Source of the DNA: Haliea sp040222615
GTDB lineage: Bacteria; Pseudomonadota; Gammaproteobacteria; Pseudomonadales; Halieaceae
Reading direction: 5' to 3'
DNA: 59,772 nucleotides
Assembly (NCBI RefSeq): GCF_040222615.1
Contig: NZ_JAVKCQ010000205.1
Coordinates: 1 to 59,772, forward strand
Shown here: in pieces, positions 9,463 through 18,021 of the stretch
Layout: each line of letters begins with the position of its first letter
How positions within the stretch are numbered: the first letter of the stretch is position 1
The notes under the pieces: model-generated
What the model saw: the letters and a program-made list of their open reading frames with translations, nothing else
Database searches by the model: none
What the model was told of the DNA's origin: nothing
Made by a program: the position numbers and the translations under genes

Positions 9463-11763
9463 ATGAGACAAGATCGACCGATTGCCTCCCCGTTTCCCGG
9501 GCGCTCACCGCGCAAGCCGATTGCCATGCAGGTCAGGAATGCCACTCTGCTGGCAGCGCTGGCGGCAAGTTCCATGGTCCACGCCCAGGACAGTTTCAGG
9601 CTGGAAGAGGTCGTAGTGACGGCACAGAAGCGGGCGGAGAGCCTGCAGGATGTCCCTATCAGCATTTCGGCGCTCAACCAGAGCGACCTCGACGACCTGA
9701 ATATCACCAATTTCCAGGATTATGTCGCGCAACTGCCGTCGATTTCCTACAACCAGCGCCGACCGGGCCAGGCTTCGCTGTTCATGCGGGGCATTTCCGA
9801 GGGCGGTAACTCCAACCAGTCCCTGCAGGGTCCCTCGGTGGCCATTTACCTGAACGAGCAGCCGGTTACCGCGATTGGGTTCAATCTGGATGTCCATATT
9901 TACGACGTGGAGCGTATCGAGGTCCTGATGGGGCCCCAGGGTACGCTGTACGGGGCCGCCTCCCAGGCCGGGAACCTCAGGATCATTACCAACAAGCCCG
10001 ATCCCAGCGCCTTCGAGGCCGGATTTGATGTCTCTGCAGAAACCATCTCCGGCGGCGGCGATGGCTGGATGACGGAGGGTTTTGTCAATATTCCGCTGGG
10101 CGACAGCGCGGCACTGCGCCTCACCGGCTGGTGGGACGATGACGGCGGCTACATTGATGCCGCTCCCTCCACGATCAGCTTTCCCCTCAGTGGCATCACG
10201 CGCGGCAATGAAGGTTTCGTCAAGGACGACTTCAACGAGTCGGAGAAGCAGGGCATGCGCGCTGCGCTCAGTGTCGACCTGTCGGATAGCTGGACGACCA
10301 CTGCCAGCGTCATGTACCAGAGCCTTGAAGCCGATGGGGTGTGGGATCACGACCCGGAGGGCCTCGGCGAATTCAAGGTCGGGCGCTTCTTCGAGGACCG
10401 GCAGGAAGACGAGTGGACCCAGTTCTCGCTGACGGTACAGGGAGATCTCGGTTTTGCCGACCTGACCTATGCGGGTTCCTACCTGGATCGCCAGTTTGAT
10501 ACCTACAGTGATTACTCACACTACTCCATCGACGGGTTCGTAGAGCCCTTTTACACCTGCTATGTATCCTACTTCGGTCCATGCGTCGATCCGAGTATCC
10601 AGTACTCGAACCAAACAGATATGAAGTACCAGACCCACGAGCTCAGGCTCATGTCCCAGGGCGAGCGTGTGGACTGGGTTCTCGGCACCTTCTATTCAAA
10701 ACAGAAAACGGCCTTCGACAGCCGCTGGTCCGTTCCCCCCATCAACCCGGGCGCTGCGGTTGAAGACGACCTCTACTTCCAGACCGACCAGCGGCGCGAG
10801 GACAGCGAGATTTCCTTGTTCGGGGAGTTCGGCTACCGGTTTACCGACAATCTCAAAGGCACCATCGGCTACCGCTGGTTCGATGGCGAAACCACCCTGC
10901 AGGGCTTCGTGGGTACCGTGTTCTGGCCCAACTGCTGTTTCGCGTTCTCGGATACGCGCCCGCCGGACAATGTGGACAGCAAGTTTTCCGGTGATGACGG
11001 CACACTCAAGCTGAATCTTGCCTACAACTTCAGCGACGACGTGATGATGTATGCCACGTTTGCCGAAGGCTATCGGCCAGGTGGCACCAACCGTGCCCCC
11101 GGGGTGGGCCAGACCTACGAGCCGGACTTCCTGACAAGCTATGAGCTGGGCGTGAAGAGCACCCTGCTGGATGGCCGCTGGCGCCTGAACGGTGCGCTCT
11201 ACTTCATGGAGTGGGACGACATCCAGATCGGCTTCTTTAATCCCGATATATCATTGCTCGGGCTGGTGGACAACGTCGGCCAGGCGGAGAGCCGGGGGCT
11301 TGAGCTTGACAGCACCTTCCTGGTGACAGAGAAGCTCGAGCTCGTGTTGTCCTATGCCTACAACAAGGCCGAGTTGACGGAAGACTATTTCCGCGCACCG
11401 GGAGAGCCGGCTTCGGCAATCGATGGTCAGGACCTTCCTTTTACGCCGGACAGCAAGTACACCATAACCGCACGCTATGGCTTTGAGCTGATGGGCCTGC
11501 AATCCTCCGCGCAGCTCAACTATGGCTACACAGACGCCATGTGGAACGACATCTTCCTTGCCAACCGGGAGAAAATGGACAGCTACGGTCTGCTCAATGC
11601 CAGCCTCCGGGTTGAAGGGGACGGCTGGCACGCCAGCCTGTTTGCGGAAAACCTGACGGACAAGGTCGCCGAGCTGTACATCAATTCAGTCGACATTCAG
11701 CGCCTGGTCACGGTCAACAAGCCCCGCACGATTGGCATCAGCTTTGGCATGAGCTTCGATTAA
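9463..11763 (+). CDS. TonB-dependent outer-membrane receptor
   Basis: This is a 766-residue TonB-dependent receptor for energised uptake of a large or scarce substrate across the outer membrane. The ATG at 9463 has GGAGAAG before it; an in-frame ATG at 9526 would give a more conventional signal peptide (cleavage near SMVHA-Q) but lacks a good ribosome site. A TonB-box-like LEEVVVTAQKR follows the signal, then the plug with PGQASLFMRGIS and IEVLMGPQGTLYGAAS, then a long 22-strand barrel ending in GISFGMSF. The LEEVVVTAxKR signature is common in receptors of marine gammaproteobacteria and sphingomonads that take up non-siderophore compounds. A hairpin with a T-run follows the gene. The ligand is unknown. 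Confidence 0.93.
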   Translation: MRQDRPIASPFPGRSPRKPIAMQVRNATLLAALAASSMVHAQDSFRLEEVVVTAQKRAESLQDVPISISALNQSDLDDLNITNFQDYVAQLPSISYNQRRPGQASLFMRGISEGGNSNQSLQGPSVAIYLNEQPVTAIGFNLDVHIYDVERIEVLMGPQGTLYGAASQAGNLRIITNKPDPSAFEAGFDVSAETISGGGDGWMTEGFVNIPLGDSAALRLTGWWDDDGGYIDAAPSTISFPLSGITRGNEGFVKDDFNESEKQGMRAALSVDLSDSWTTTASVMYQSLEADGVWDHDPEGLGEFKVGRFFEDRQEDEWTQFSLTVQGDLGFADLTYAGSYLDRQFDTYSDYSHYSIDGFVEPFYTCYVSYFGPCVDPSIQYSNQTDMKYQTHELRLMSQGERVDWVLGTFYSKQKTAFDSRWSVPPINPGAAVEDDLYFQTDQRREDSEISLFGEFGYRFTDNLKGTIGYRWFDGETTLQGFVGTVFWPNCCFAFSDTRPPDNVDSKFSGDDGTLKLNLAYNFSDDVMMYATFAEGYRPGGTNRAPGVGQTYEPDFLTSYELGVKSTLLDGRWRLNGALYFMEWDDIQIGFFNPDISLLGLVDNVGQAESRGLELDSTFLVTEKLELVLSYAYNKAELTEDYFRAPGEPASAIDGQDLPFTPDSKYTITARYGFELMGLQSSAQLNYGYTDAMWNDIFLANREKMDSYGLLNASLRVEGDGWHASLFAENLTDKVAELYINSVDIQRLVTVNKPRTIGISFGMSFD

Positions 11764-11788
11764 ACGCCCTGTGTCCCGCAGGCTGGCC

Positions 11789-11822
11789 GGCGCCGTGAGG
11801 ATCTCCCTGCGGTGCCTTTTTT
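11789..11822 (+). terminator. Probable intrinsic terminator after the TonB receptor
   Basis: The arms GGCGCCG (11789-11795) and CGGTGCC (11810-11816) pair with one G-T pair, and six T residues follow at 11817-11822. It separates the receptor from the sulfotransferase gene. The stem has an imperfect interior. Confidence 0.6.
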
Positions 11823-11876
11823 ACTCGTCACGCGTATGCTGAGCTTTGGTGCAGCCGGGACAGGGAGGCTTCGACC

Positions 11877-13526
11877 ATGAATTCAAGGCAAATGGGTGTG
11901 CCGCTCGAAGGCCATGGCTCCATGCTGTCGGGGTCCGGCAAGTTCGCGCCGGAACTGGTTGCAGCAGCCGGCCACGTGAGCGCGGGAGAGCTGGCGCTGG
12001 CAGAGCCCATTCTGCGCCAATATGTCCACGACCATCCAGCCGACGTAAACGGTATCCGCATGCTCGGCGAGCTGGGCATGTCCCTTGGTGCGCTGGTCGA
12101 CGCCCAGAACCTGCTGGCGCGCTGTGTCGAGCTGGCGCCCGATTACAGCGCAGCCCGCTTCGCGTTGGCCAATGTGTATTACAAGCGGCATCGCTACGAT
12201 GAGGCCCTGGCGGAGCTGGACATCCTGCTGAAGGGCGATCCCGGCAATGCGGCATGGTTGACACTCAAGGCGGCGACCCTGGTCGATGTCAGTGAGCATG
12301 CCAGCGCGATTCCCCTGCTCGCGGATGTCATCGCACAGCATCCCGCCCACAGGCAGGCTTACCTGAGCTACGGCCATGCCCTGCGGGCGGTGGGCGCCGT
12401 GGACGAGGCCATCGTCGCCTACGAAAAATGTATTGAGCTGGGCAGCGGCGAGGGAGAGGCCTACTGGAGTCTTGCCAACCTCAAAACCTATCGCTTTACC
12501 GACGCGCAGATTGCTGCCATGGAAGCCCTGCTGCAGGACAAGTCCTGTGCGTTTCGGGACTACTACCATCTGCTGTTTGCGCTGGGGAAGGCCCGCGAGG
12601 ACCGGGGCGAGTACCGTCACGCCATGGCCGCCTACGCCAAGGGTAACCAGGTCAGGGGTCGCAGCGTGCCCTGGGACAGTCGGGAGTTCAGTCGCAACGT
12701 GGCCGAGCTCAAGGCATTCTTCACGCCGGAGTTCTTTGCCTCGGTTGCTGGCCAGGGTTGCGGGTCCCCGGACCCGATATTCATTGTTGGCCTGCCGCGG
12801 GCAGGCTCGACCCTGCTGGAGCAGATCCTGGCAAGTCATTCGCAGGTCGAGGGCACTGCGGAGCTGGCCGACATTATTGCGCTGGCTCGGCGATTGTCGG
12901 GCAAGCAGCGGCGGGATGACGTTTCCTGCTACCCCGGGGTGCTGGCGGAAGTCGGCGCCGGGGCGCTGGCGGAGATGGGCCGGGACTACCTGGCCAGTAC
13001 CGCTAAACAGCGACAAACCGACAAACCCCGTTTCATCGACAAGATGCCCAACAACTTCAGCCACATCGGGCTTATTCACGGGATACTGCCCAACGCCAGG
13101 ATCATAGACGCCCGGCGTCACCCCATGGACTGCTGCTTCAGCGGCTACAAGCAGCTGTTCGCGTCGGGCCAGGGTTTCACCTATGGCCTGTCCAGGATCG
13201 GCAACTATTACCGTGATTACGTCGACATCATGGATCACTGGGACCGGGTGCTTCCCGGCCGTGTATTGCGCGTACAGTACGAGGATATGGTGGAGGATAC
13301 GGAGGCCCAGGTGCGGCGCATGCTGGACTATTGCGACCTTCCCTTCGAAGAGCAATGCCTGGCCTTTCACGAGAACGAACGCACGGTCAGGACTGCAAGC
13401 TCAGAGCAGGTCAGGCAGCCAATTTATCGCAGTGGCATGGATCAGTGGCAGCACTTTGAGGACTGGCTGGAGCCGCTCAAGCGAGCGCTGGGCTCGGTGC
13501 TGGACCGCTACCCGCCGAATCAGTGA
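11877..13526 (+). CDS. TPR repeat-sulfotransferase fusion protein
   Basis: The 549-residue product joins N-terminal tetratricopeptide repeats (about residues 20-250) to a sulfotransferase domain (about 295-545). The PAPS-binding 5' loop is GLPRAGST at residues 305-312, and the 3'-phosphate-binding region is RHPMDCCFSGYKQLF. Known relatives transfer sulfate from PAPS to small molecules or proteins, and the TPR part may recognise a peptide or assemble a complex. The ATG is preceded by GGGAGG. The gene follows a TonB receptor after a terminator, and its last seven bases overlap the convergent LysR gene. No PAPS synthesis genes lie nearby. The acceptor is unknown. Confidence 0.88.
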   Translation: MNSRQMGVPLEGHGSMLSGSGKFAPELVAAAGHVSAGELALAEPILRQYVHDHPADVNGIRMLGELGMSLGALVDAQNLLARCVELAPDYSAARFALANVYYKRHRYDEALAELDILLKGDPGNAAWLTLKAATLVDVSEHASAIPLLADVIAQHPAHRQAYLSYGHALRAVGAVDEAIVAYEKCIELGSGEGEAYWSLANLKTYRFTDAQIAAMEALLQDKSCAFRDYYHLLFALGKAREDRGEYRHAMAAYAKGNQVRGRSVPWDSREFSRNVAELKAFFTPEFFASVAGQGCGSPDPIFIVGLPRAGSTLLEQILASHSQVEGTAELADIIALARRLSGKQRRDDVSCYPGVLAEVGAGALAEMGRDYLASTAKQRQTDKPRFIDKMPNNFSHIGLIHGILPNARIIDARRHPMDCCFSGYKQLFASGQGFTYGLSRIGNYYRDYVDIMDHWDRVLPGRVLRVQYEDMVEDTEAQVRRMLDYCDLPFEEQCLAFHENERTVRTASSEQVRQPIYRSGMDQWQHFEDWLEPLKRALGSVLDRYPPNQ

Positions 13527-14467
13527 TCGGGGGAGCCGCGGCCCGCAAATTTTAACGCCTGGTCTGCCTGGGCCTCGTTCAGCAGCCAGCGCCGGAAGGT
13601 TTCCAGCTTGATCGCATGGCGTTTGTCGCTGCGGCAGGCAAGGAACCACCGGTTTGGGTTGGGGATGCGCAACGACGGGAACACCTCGACCAGCGTCCCG
13701 CTGGCGAACTCGCGCTCGACGTAGGGCTGCTGTCCCAGCGCGATGCCCATGCCCTGGACAGCACTGCTAAGGGCAACATCGTAGCTCTCAAACTGCAGCC
13801 CGGAGTCGGGTTGCACGCCTCTCACATCGTTGGTTTCCAGCCAGACATGCCAGTCGCCAGCCGATGGATAGACCTGCAGCAGCGGATGTCTGGCAAGCTC
13901 AGTGGGATCATTCAGCGGCCCGTTCCGCTGCAGGTAAAGTGGGCTGCACACCGGAAACAATTCACAGTCGAACAGGTAGTCGTAATGCAGGTTCGGGTTG
14001 ATTGGCTGGCCGATCATGATCGCGGCGTCAATGTCGTCCTGATCGAAATTGACGTCATCCTGGGAGGTGTGAAGCCGCACCTGGATATCGGGATGCGCTT
14101 CCTGAAAGCGCGCCAGCCGTGGCAGCAGCCAGCGAATGGTGAACGTCGAGTAAACGTGCAGCGTGAATACGGCGATCGATGTTTCCTCGAGAATGATCTG
14201 GGTGCCCTCGGCGATACTCTCGAACGCGGCGCGCAGGATGGGGTAGTAGAGTCGGCCCTTGCGGGTCAGTTCTACCGCGCGAACTTTGCGTGTAAAGAGG
14301 CTGGTGCCCAGCACATCCTCAAGCGTTTTGACCTGGTGGCTGACGGCTGACTGGGAGACATTGAGTTCGTTGGCGGCTTCCTTGAAGCTCAGGTGCCTGG
14401 CGGCCGCCTCGAAGGCTCTGAGGGCATTCAGTGGCGGCAAGCGACGACGTTGTTGTATTCCTGTCAC
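13520..14467 (-). CDS. LysR-family transcriptional regulator (GcvA-like)
   Basis: This 315-residue protein starts with the LPPLNALRAFEAAARHLSF region and the helix-turn-helix AANELNVSQSAVSHQVKTLE seen in the GcvA/AmpR branch of LysR regulators. A substrate-binding domain follows from about residue 95. It is divergent from the SDR-MDR-esterase-BCCT run, which is the usual arrangement for a LysR regulator and its target, with about 210 bases between the start codons. The inducer is unknown but is probably a substrate or intermediate of those genes. Confidence 0.9.
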   Translation of the reverse strand: MTGIQQRRRLPPLNALRAFEAAARHLSFKEAANELNVSQSAVSHQVKTLEDVLGTSLFTRKVRAVELTRKGRLYYPILRAAFESIAEGTQIILEETSIAVFTLHVYSTFTIRWLLPRLARFQEAHPDIQVRLHTSQDDVNFDQDDIDAAIMIGQPINPNLHYDYLFDCELFPVCSPLYLQRNGPLNDPTELARHPLLQVYPSAGDWHVWLETNDVRGVQPDSGLQFESYDVALSSAVQGMGIALGQQPYVEREFASGTLVEVFPSLRIPNPNRWFLACRSDKRHAIKLETFRRWLLNEAQADQALKFAGRGSPDH

Positions 14468-14529
14468 CGGCGGTCTCCAATTTAGAAAAACACAACTGTA
14501 GCTCTAGGCTATCGGCATTATTTCAACAT

Positions 14530-14554
14530 ATTCATGCTCCAAGGATGAGCGAAT
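14530..14554. promoter_or_regulatory. Imperfect inverted repeat, candidate LysR operator
   Basis: ATTC at 14530-14533 and GAAT at 14551-14554 flank related inner blocks (GCTC and GAGC, offset by two bases). The site lies between the divergent LysR and SDR genes. A possible -10 element TATATT follows at 14569-14574 without a good -35, as in activator-dependent promoters. This is a weak call based on position and partial symmetry. Confidence 0.35.
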
Positions 14555-14675
14555 CTAATCTGTGTGTCTATATTTTTCATTTGCGTGCGGGGCCCGCCGC
14601 TGCGAGCATGAGAGCCTGAACACGGGCCGCTGGTACCTCCCGGCGAGCCCGACAATAACAGTTTACGAGAGCGAA

Positions 14676-15455
14676 ATGATGGCCCAGAACCGCGTAGCGT
14701 TGATAACCGCCGGCGCATCCGGCATTGGCAGAGCCATCGCCGAATGCCTGCTCGCGGATGGCGTCAGTGTGCACGTCAGCGATGTAGACCCGCTGGCGAT
14801 TGACCGATGCCTGGCGGCGAACCCGGGGATGACTGCAACACTGGGTGATATGTCGCGTGTCGACGACGTGGACGCTCTGTTCCGCGATTTGCACAGTGCC
14901 TACGGGCGGCTGGATATCCTGGTCAACAATGTTGGTATTGCGGGACCGACTGCGCCGGTCGAGGAGGTGGAGCCGGAAGCCTGGGACCGCACTATCGCAG
15001 TCAATCTCAACAGCATATTCTACGTTACCCGTCTGGCCGCCCCCATGCTCAGGGAGAGTCGCGGTTGCATGATCAATATGTCCTCAAACGCCGCGCTGTT
15101 CGGCTTTCCCTTGCGCTCGCCCTATACCGCAGCGAAATGGGCGCTGGTGGGATTGACCAAGACCTGGGCCATGGAGCTGGGCCCTCACGGGGTACGCGTG
15201 AACGCCCTGTGTCCCGGCTCCGTCAGCGGCCCGAGAATTGACCGGGTTATCGAAAAGGAGGCGGAGGAGCGTGGTTTCGAGCCCGATGCCATCCGCGATG
15301 TCTACCGCCGGCAGAGTTCCATGCGGGCTTTTGTCAACGCGGAAGACATTGCGGAAACGGTGAAATTTCTCTGTTCCAGCGCCGGCAAACATATCTCCGG
15401 TCAGGCGCTGGCCATCGACGGGCACACTGAAGGCCTGTCCAACTGGTTACTCTGA
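14676..15455 (+). CDS. Short-chain dehydrogenase/reductase (SDR family)
   Basis: This is a 259-residue classical SDR, an NAD(P)-dependent alcohol or ketone oxidoreductase of the cytoplasm. The nucleotide loop is TAGASGIG (11-18; the usual TG replaced by TA), NNVG is at 84-87, and the catalytic Tyr150 and Lys154 lie in SPYTAAKW. The C-terminus GQALAIDGHTEGL is typical. The start at 14676 is chosen for its gagA-rich ribosome site; a longer reading frame reaching back to 14562 carries unrelated residues. It is the first gene of the run divergent from LysR; the MDR reductase begins 24 bases after its stop. The substrate is unknown. Confidence 0.9.
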   Translation: MMAQNRVALITAGASGIGRAIAECLLADGVSVHVSDVDPLAIDRCLAANPGMTATLGDMSRVDDVDALFRDLHSAYGRLDILVNNVGIAGPTAPVEEVEPEAWDRTIAVNLNSIFYVTRLAAPMLRESRGCMINMSSNAALFGFPLRSPYTAAKWALVGLTKTWAMELGPHGVRVNALCPGSVSGPRIDRVIEKEAEERGFEPDAIRDVYRRQSSMRAFVNAEDIAETVKFLCSSAGKHISGQALAIDGHTEGLSNWLL

Positions 15456-15479
15456 ACACTCACTCAACGGGAAACGACA

Positions 15480-16466
15480 ATGCAAGCTGCCTGGTTTGAA
15501 TCATTCGGCGCTGCCGCCGACACGCTGGTCCTTGGTGAACTGCCCCGTCCGGAACCCGCTCCGGGTGAGGTACTGGTCAAGCTGTATACCTCAGCTGTGA
15601 ATCCGTCGGATGTGAAGAAGCGTGCGGGCGCTTTCCCCAAGCTGCTGGACGACGGCCTGGTCATTCCCCACAGCGATGGTGCCGGCGTGATCGCCGCCGT
15701 GGGCGAGGGTGTTGATCCGGCACGCATTGGTGAGCGGGTATTCGTCTACCAGGCGCAGTATGGTCGTCGTTTTGGCACCGCTGCGGAGTACGTCGCCCTC
15801 GAGGCCGTGCGCGCTCCGCGCCTGCCGGATGAGGCCAGTTTCGAGGTCGGTGCCTGTATCGGTATTCCGATCATGACCGCACATCGCTGCGTTTTTGCCG
15901 ATGGCGATGTGGCCGGGCAAACTGTGCTGGTTACTGGCGGCGCAGGGCGGGTGGGCTACTACGCCATCCAGTGGGCAAAGCTGGCTGGCGCCAGAGTGAT
16001 TGCAACGGCGAGTAACGACAGCGATGCTGCGCTCTGTCGTGAGATGGGCGCCGACGAGGTGGTCAATCACCGGGAGGCGGGCTGGGGATTGGCGGCAATT
16101 GCCTGCAACAACGGCAAGAACATTGATCGCTTGGTGGAGGTCGATTTCGGCGCCAACCTGAGTGAAGTACTGCAGTGCATTCGTATCGGCGGCACTATTG
16201 CCACCTACTCATCGTCTGTCGCCGAACCTCAATTGCCGTTTCGCGACATGATGTTTATGGATCTCACGGTGCGTATGGTCATTGTCTACGCCATGCCCGA
16301 AGAGGCGAAGACCCTGGCAGTGGAGGATACCTGCGCCGCCTTGCAGGCGGGCCGCCTGCAACACCGGATTGCCCACAGCGTTCCATTCGGGGATATGGTC
16401 CGCGCCCACGAATTGATCGAGCAGGGTGGCTTCGGCGGCTGTGTGGTGGTCAACGTCAATGCCTGA
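15480..16466 (+). CDS. MDR-family NADPH:quinone reductase-like oxidoreductase
   Basis: This 328-residue protein belongs to the medium-chain dehydrogenase family. The N-terminal GroES-like domain includes SAVNPSDVKKRAG, and the Rossmann loop is TGGAGRVGYYAIQWAK (from residue 152). The usual structural-zinc cysteines are absent, as in the zeta-crystallin/quinone reductase branch, which reduces quinones or activated double bonds with NADPH. The gene lies 24 bases after the SDR and overlaps the esterase start by eight bases, so they are co-transcribed. Its true substrate is not evident. Confidence 0.87.
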   Translation: MQAAWFESFGAAADTLVLGELPRPEPAPGEVLVKLYTSAVNPSDVKKRAGAFPKLLDDGLVIPHSDGAGVIAAVGEGVDPARIGERVFVYQAQYGRRFGTAAEYVALEAVRAPRLPDEASFEVGACIGIPIMTAHRCVFADGDVAGQTVLVTGGAGRVGYYAIQWAKLAGARVIATASNDSDAALCREMGADEVVNHREAGWGLAAIACNNGKNIDRLVEVDFGANLSEVLQCIRIGGTIATYSSSVAEPQLPFRDMMFMDLTVRMVIVYAMPEEAKTLAVEDTCAALQAGRLQHRIAHSVPFGDMVRAHELIEQGGFGGCVVVNVNA

Positions 16467-18021
16467 AATGCTGTCGTGGATGCCGCTGTGGCTGGTATTG
16501 CTGCTGGCCGTCTGCTCCCCGGTTAACGCTGCTGGTCCGTCCATTCAGTTGCAGGGCACCCGACTGGAGGGGCTCTACAGCGCGGACGGTGCGGTAGAGT
16601 CATTTCTCGGAGTGAAGTTCGCGGCCGCGCCCGTGGCTGATTTGCGCTGGCGCGCTCCGCAAGCCGTGCGCTACAGCGCCCCGGTTACCGAGGCCCGGGA
16701 GTTTGGCCCCGCCTGCTACCAAGGCGACCATATCACACGCTGGTATCGGGACCTGATAGAGTCTTTTGGGGGTGATCCCGCCAGTATCAGTCCGCCGCCG
16801 GTGAGCGAGGATTGCCTCTACCTGAATATCTGGCGTCCGCAGGAGCGTGGTACAGCGCCTCTCCCGGTCATTGTGTATGTCCACGGTGGCAGCAACCGCG
16901 GTGGCTGGTCCTACGAGCCGAACTATATTGGCGAGAATCTCGCGCGCCAGAACGTGCTTGTGGTCACCGTCGCCTACAGGTTGGGGGTCTTTGGCTTTTT
17001 CTCCCACCCTGACCTGGCCGAGTCCAATTTCGCCCTGCTGGACCTTATCGCCGCGCTCGAGTGGCTGCAGCAGCACATTGGTGCGGCCGGCGGCGACCCC
17101 GGGAATATCACCCTGGTTGGCGAGTCGGCCGGTGCCAGCAATGTCTCGCACCTGATGGTGTCGCCGCAGGCAAAAGGCCTGTTCCAGCGCGTTATCCACC
17201 AGAGTGCGGGCTGGGCGATCTCGGATCGCGTGTCCCGGAAGCAGCAGCTCGCGAGGGGGCTGGCGCTGCAGCGTGAGCTGACCGGCTCCGCGGGCAGTCT
17301 GGACGGTCTGCGCAACGTGCCAGCGGGACCCCTGCTGGCAGCCGCAGACCGGGTTTTCGAGGACACTTTTTTTGACCCGGTGGTTGACGGCGTTACCCTG
17401 ACCGAACCGGTGGCTGCGAGTCTGGCGTTGGGCAATTTCCCACCCCTGGATCTGCTTATTGGCACCAATGCCGATGAGTGGCTCATGTACCTGGAAGAAG
17501 ATGCCAACCTGGAAGCGTGGACCCGGGAGAACCTGCCGGGGCGGCTTGTAGAGCCGGTTCTCTCCTATGCGCGGCAGGAACCCGATTCACTGCGCGCGCT
17601 CGACCGGCTCATTACCGCAGACCGATTCGTCTGCCCCTCGCTGCATTTTGCGGAAGTGGTGGCCGCCGCCGGCGGCAGAAGCTGGGGCTACTATTTTTCC
17701 CGCCAGCGTGAAGGTGACAAGGCAGCGTCCATCGGGGCTTACCACGGTGCCGAGCTGCCCTATGTTTTCGCTACCCACGACGACTGGCTGCCGAACTCGG
17801 CAGACGATGAGGCGCTGACCCGCTCCATGATGACGTACTGGGTCAATTTTGCTCGCGACGGCAACCCCAATGGTGCAGGCCTCCCCCCATGGCCGGCGTA
17901 CACGGCAAAGAATTCCCGCGTGATCCGCCTGGATCGTGAGATCACGGCTATCGACCACCCCAGTCGCGAGCTTTGCGACTTGCTGCCAGTCCCTTCCGGA
18001 GCGGCTCACGGCCATGAGTGA
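16459..18021 (+). CDS. Type-B carboxylesterase, secreted
   Basis: This is a 520-residue carboxylesterase/lipase of the type-B (cholinesterase-like) alpha/beta hydrolase family. The ATG at 16459 overlaps the preceding stop by eight bases and gives a clear signal peptide (LSWMPLWLVLLLAVCSPVNA), so the enzyme probably acts in the periplasm. The nucleophile is Ser223 in GESAGAS. Family blocks EDCLYLNIWRP and YRLGVFGFFSHP are present, as are probable Glu (TNADEW) and His (GAYHGAELPY) catalytic partners. It sits between cytoplasmic oxidoreductases and a BCCT transporter, suggesting that it hydrolyses an ester whose product is then imported. That link is inference. Confidence 0.9.
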   Translation: MPEMLSWMPLWLVLLLAVCSPVNAAGPSIQLQGTRLEGLYSADGAVESFLGVKFAAAPVADLRWRAPQAVRYSAPVTEAREFGPACYQGDHITRWYRDLIESFGGDPASISPPPVSEDCLYLNIWRPQERGTAPLPVIVYVHGGSNRGGWSYEPNYIGENLARQNVLVVTVAYRLGVFGFFSHPDLAESNFALLDLIAALEWLQQHIGAAGGDPGNITLVGESAGASNVSHLMVSPQAKGLFQRVIHQSAGWAISDRVSRKQQLARGLALQRELTGSAGSLDGLRNVPAGPLLAAADRVFEDTFFDPVVDGVTLTEPVAASLALGNFPPLDLLIGTNADEWLMYLEEDANLEAWTRENLPGRLVEPVLSYARQEPDSLRALDRLITADRFVCPSLHFAEVVAAAGGRSWGYYFSRQREGDKAASIGAYHGAELPYVFATHDDWLPNSADDEALTRSMMTYWVNFARDGNPNGAGLPPWPAYTAKNSRVIRLDREITAIDHPSRELCDLLPVPSGAAHGHE

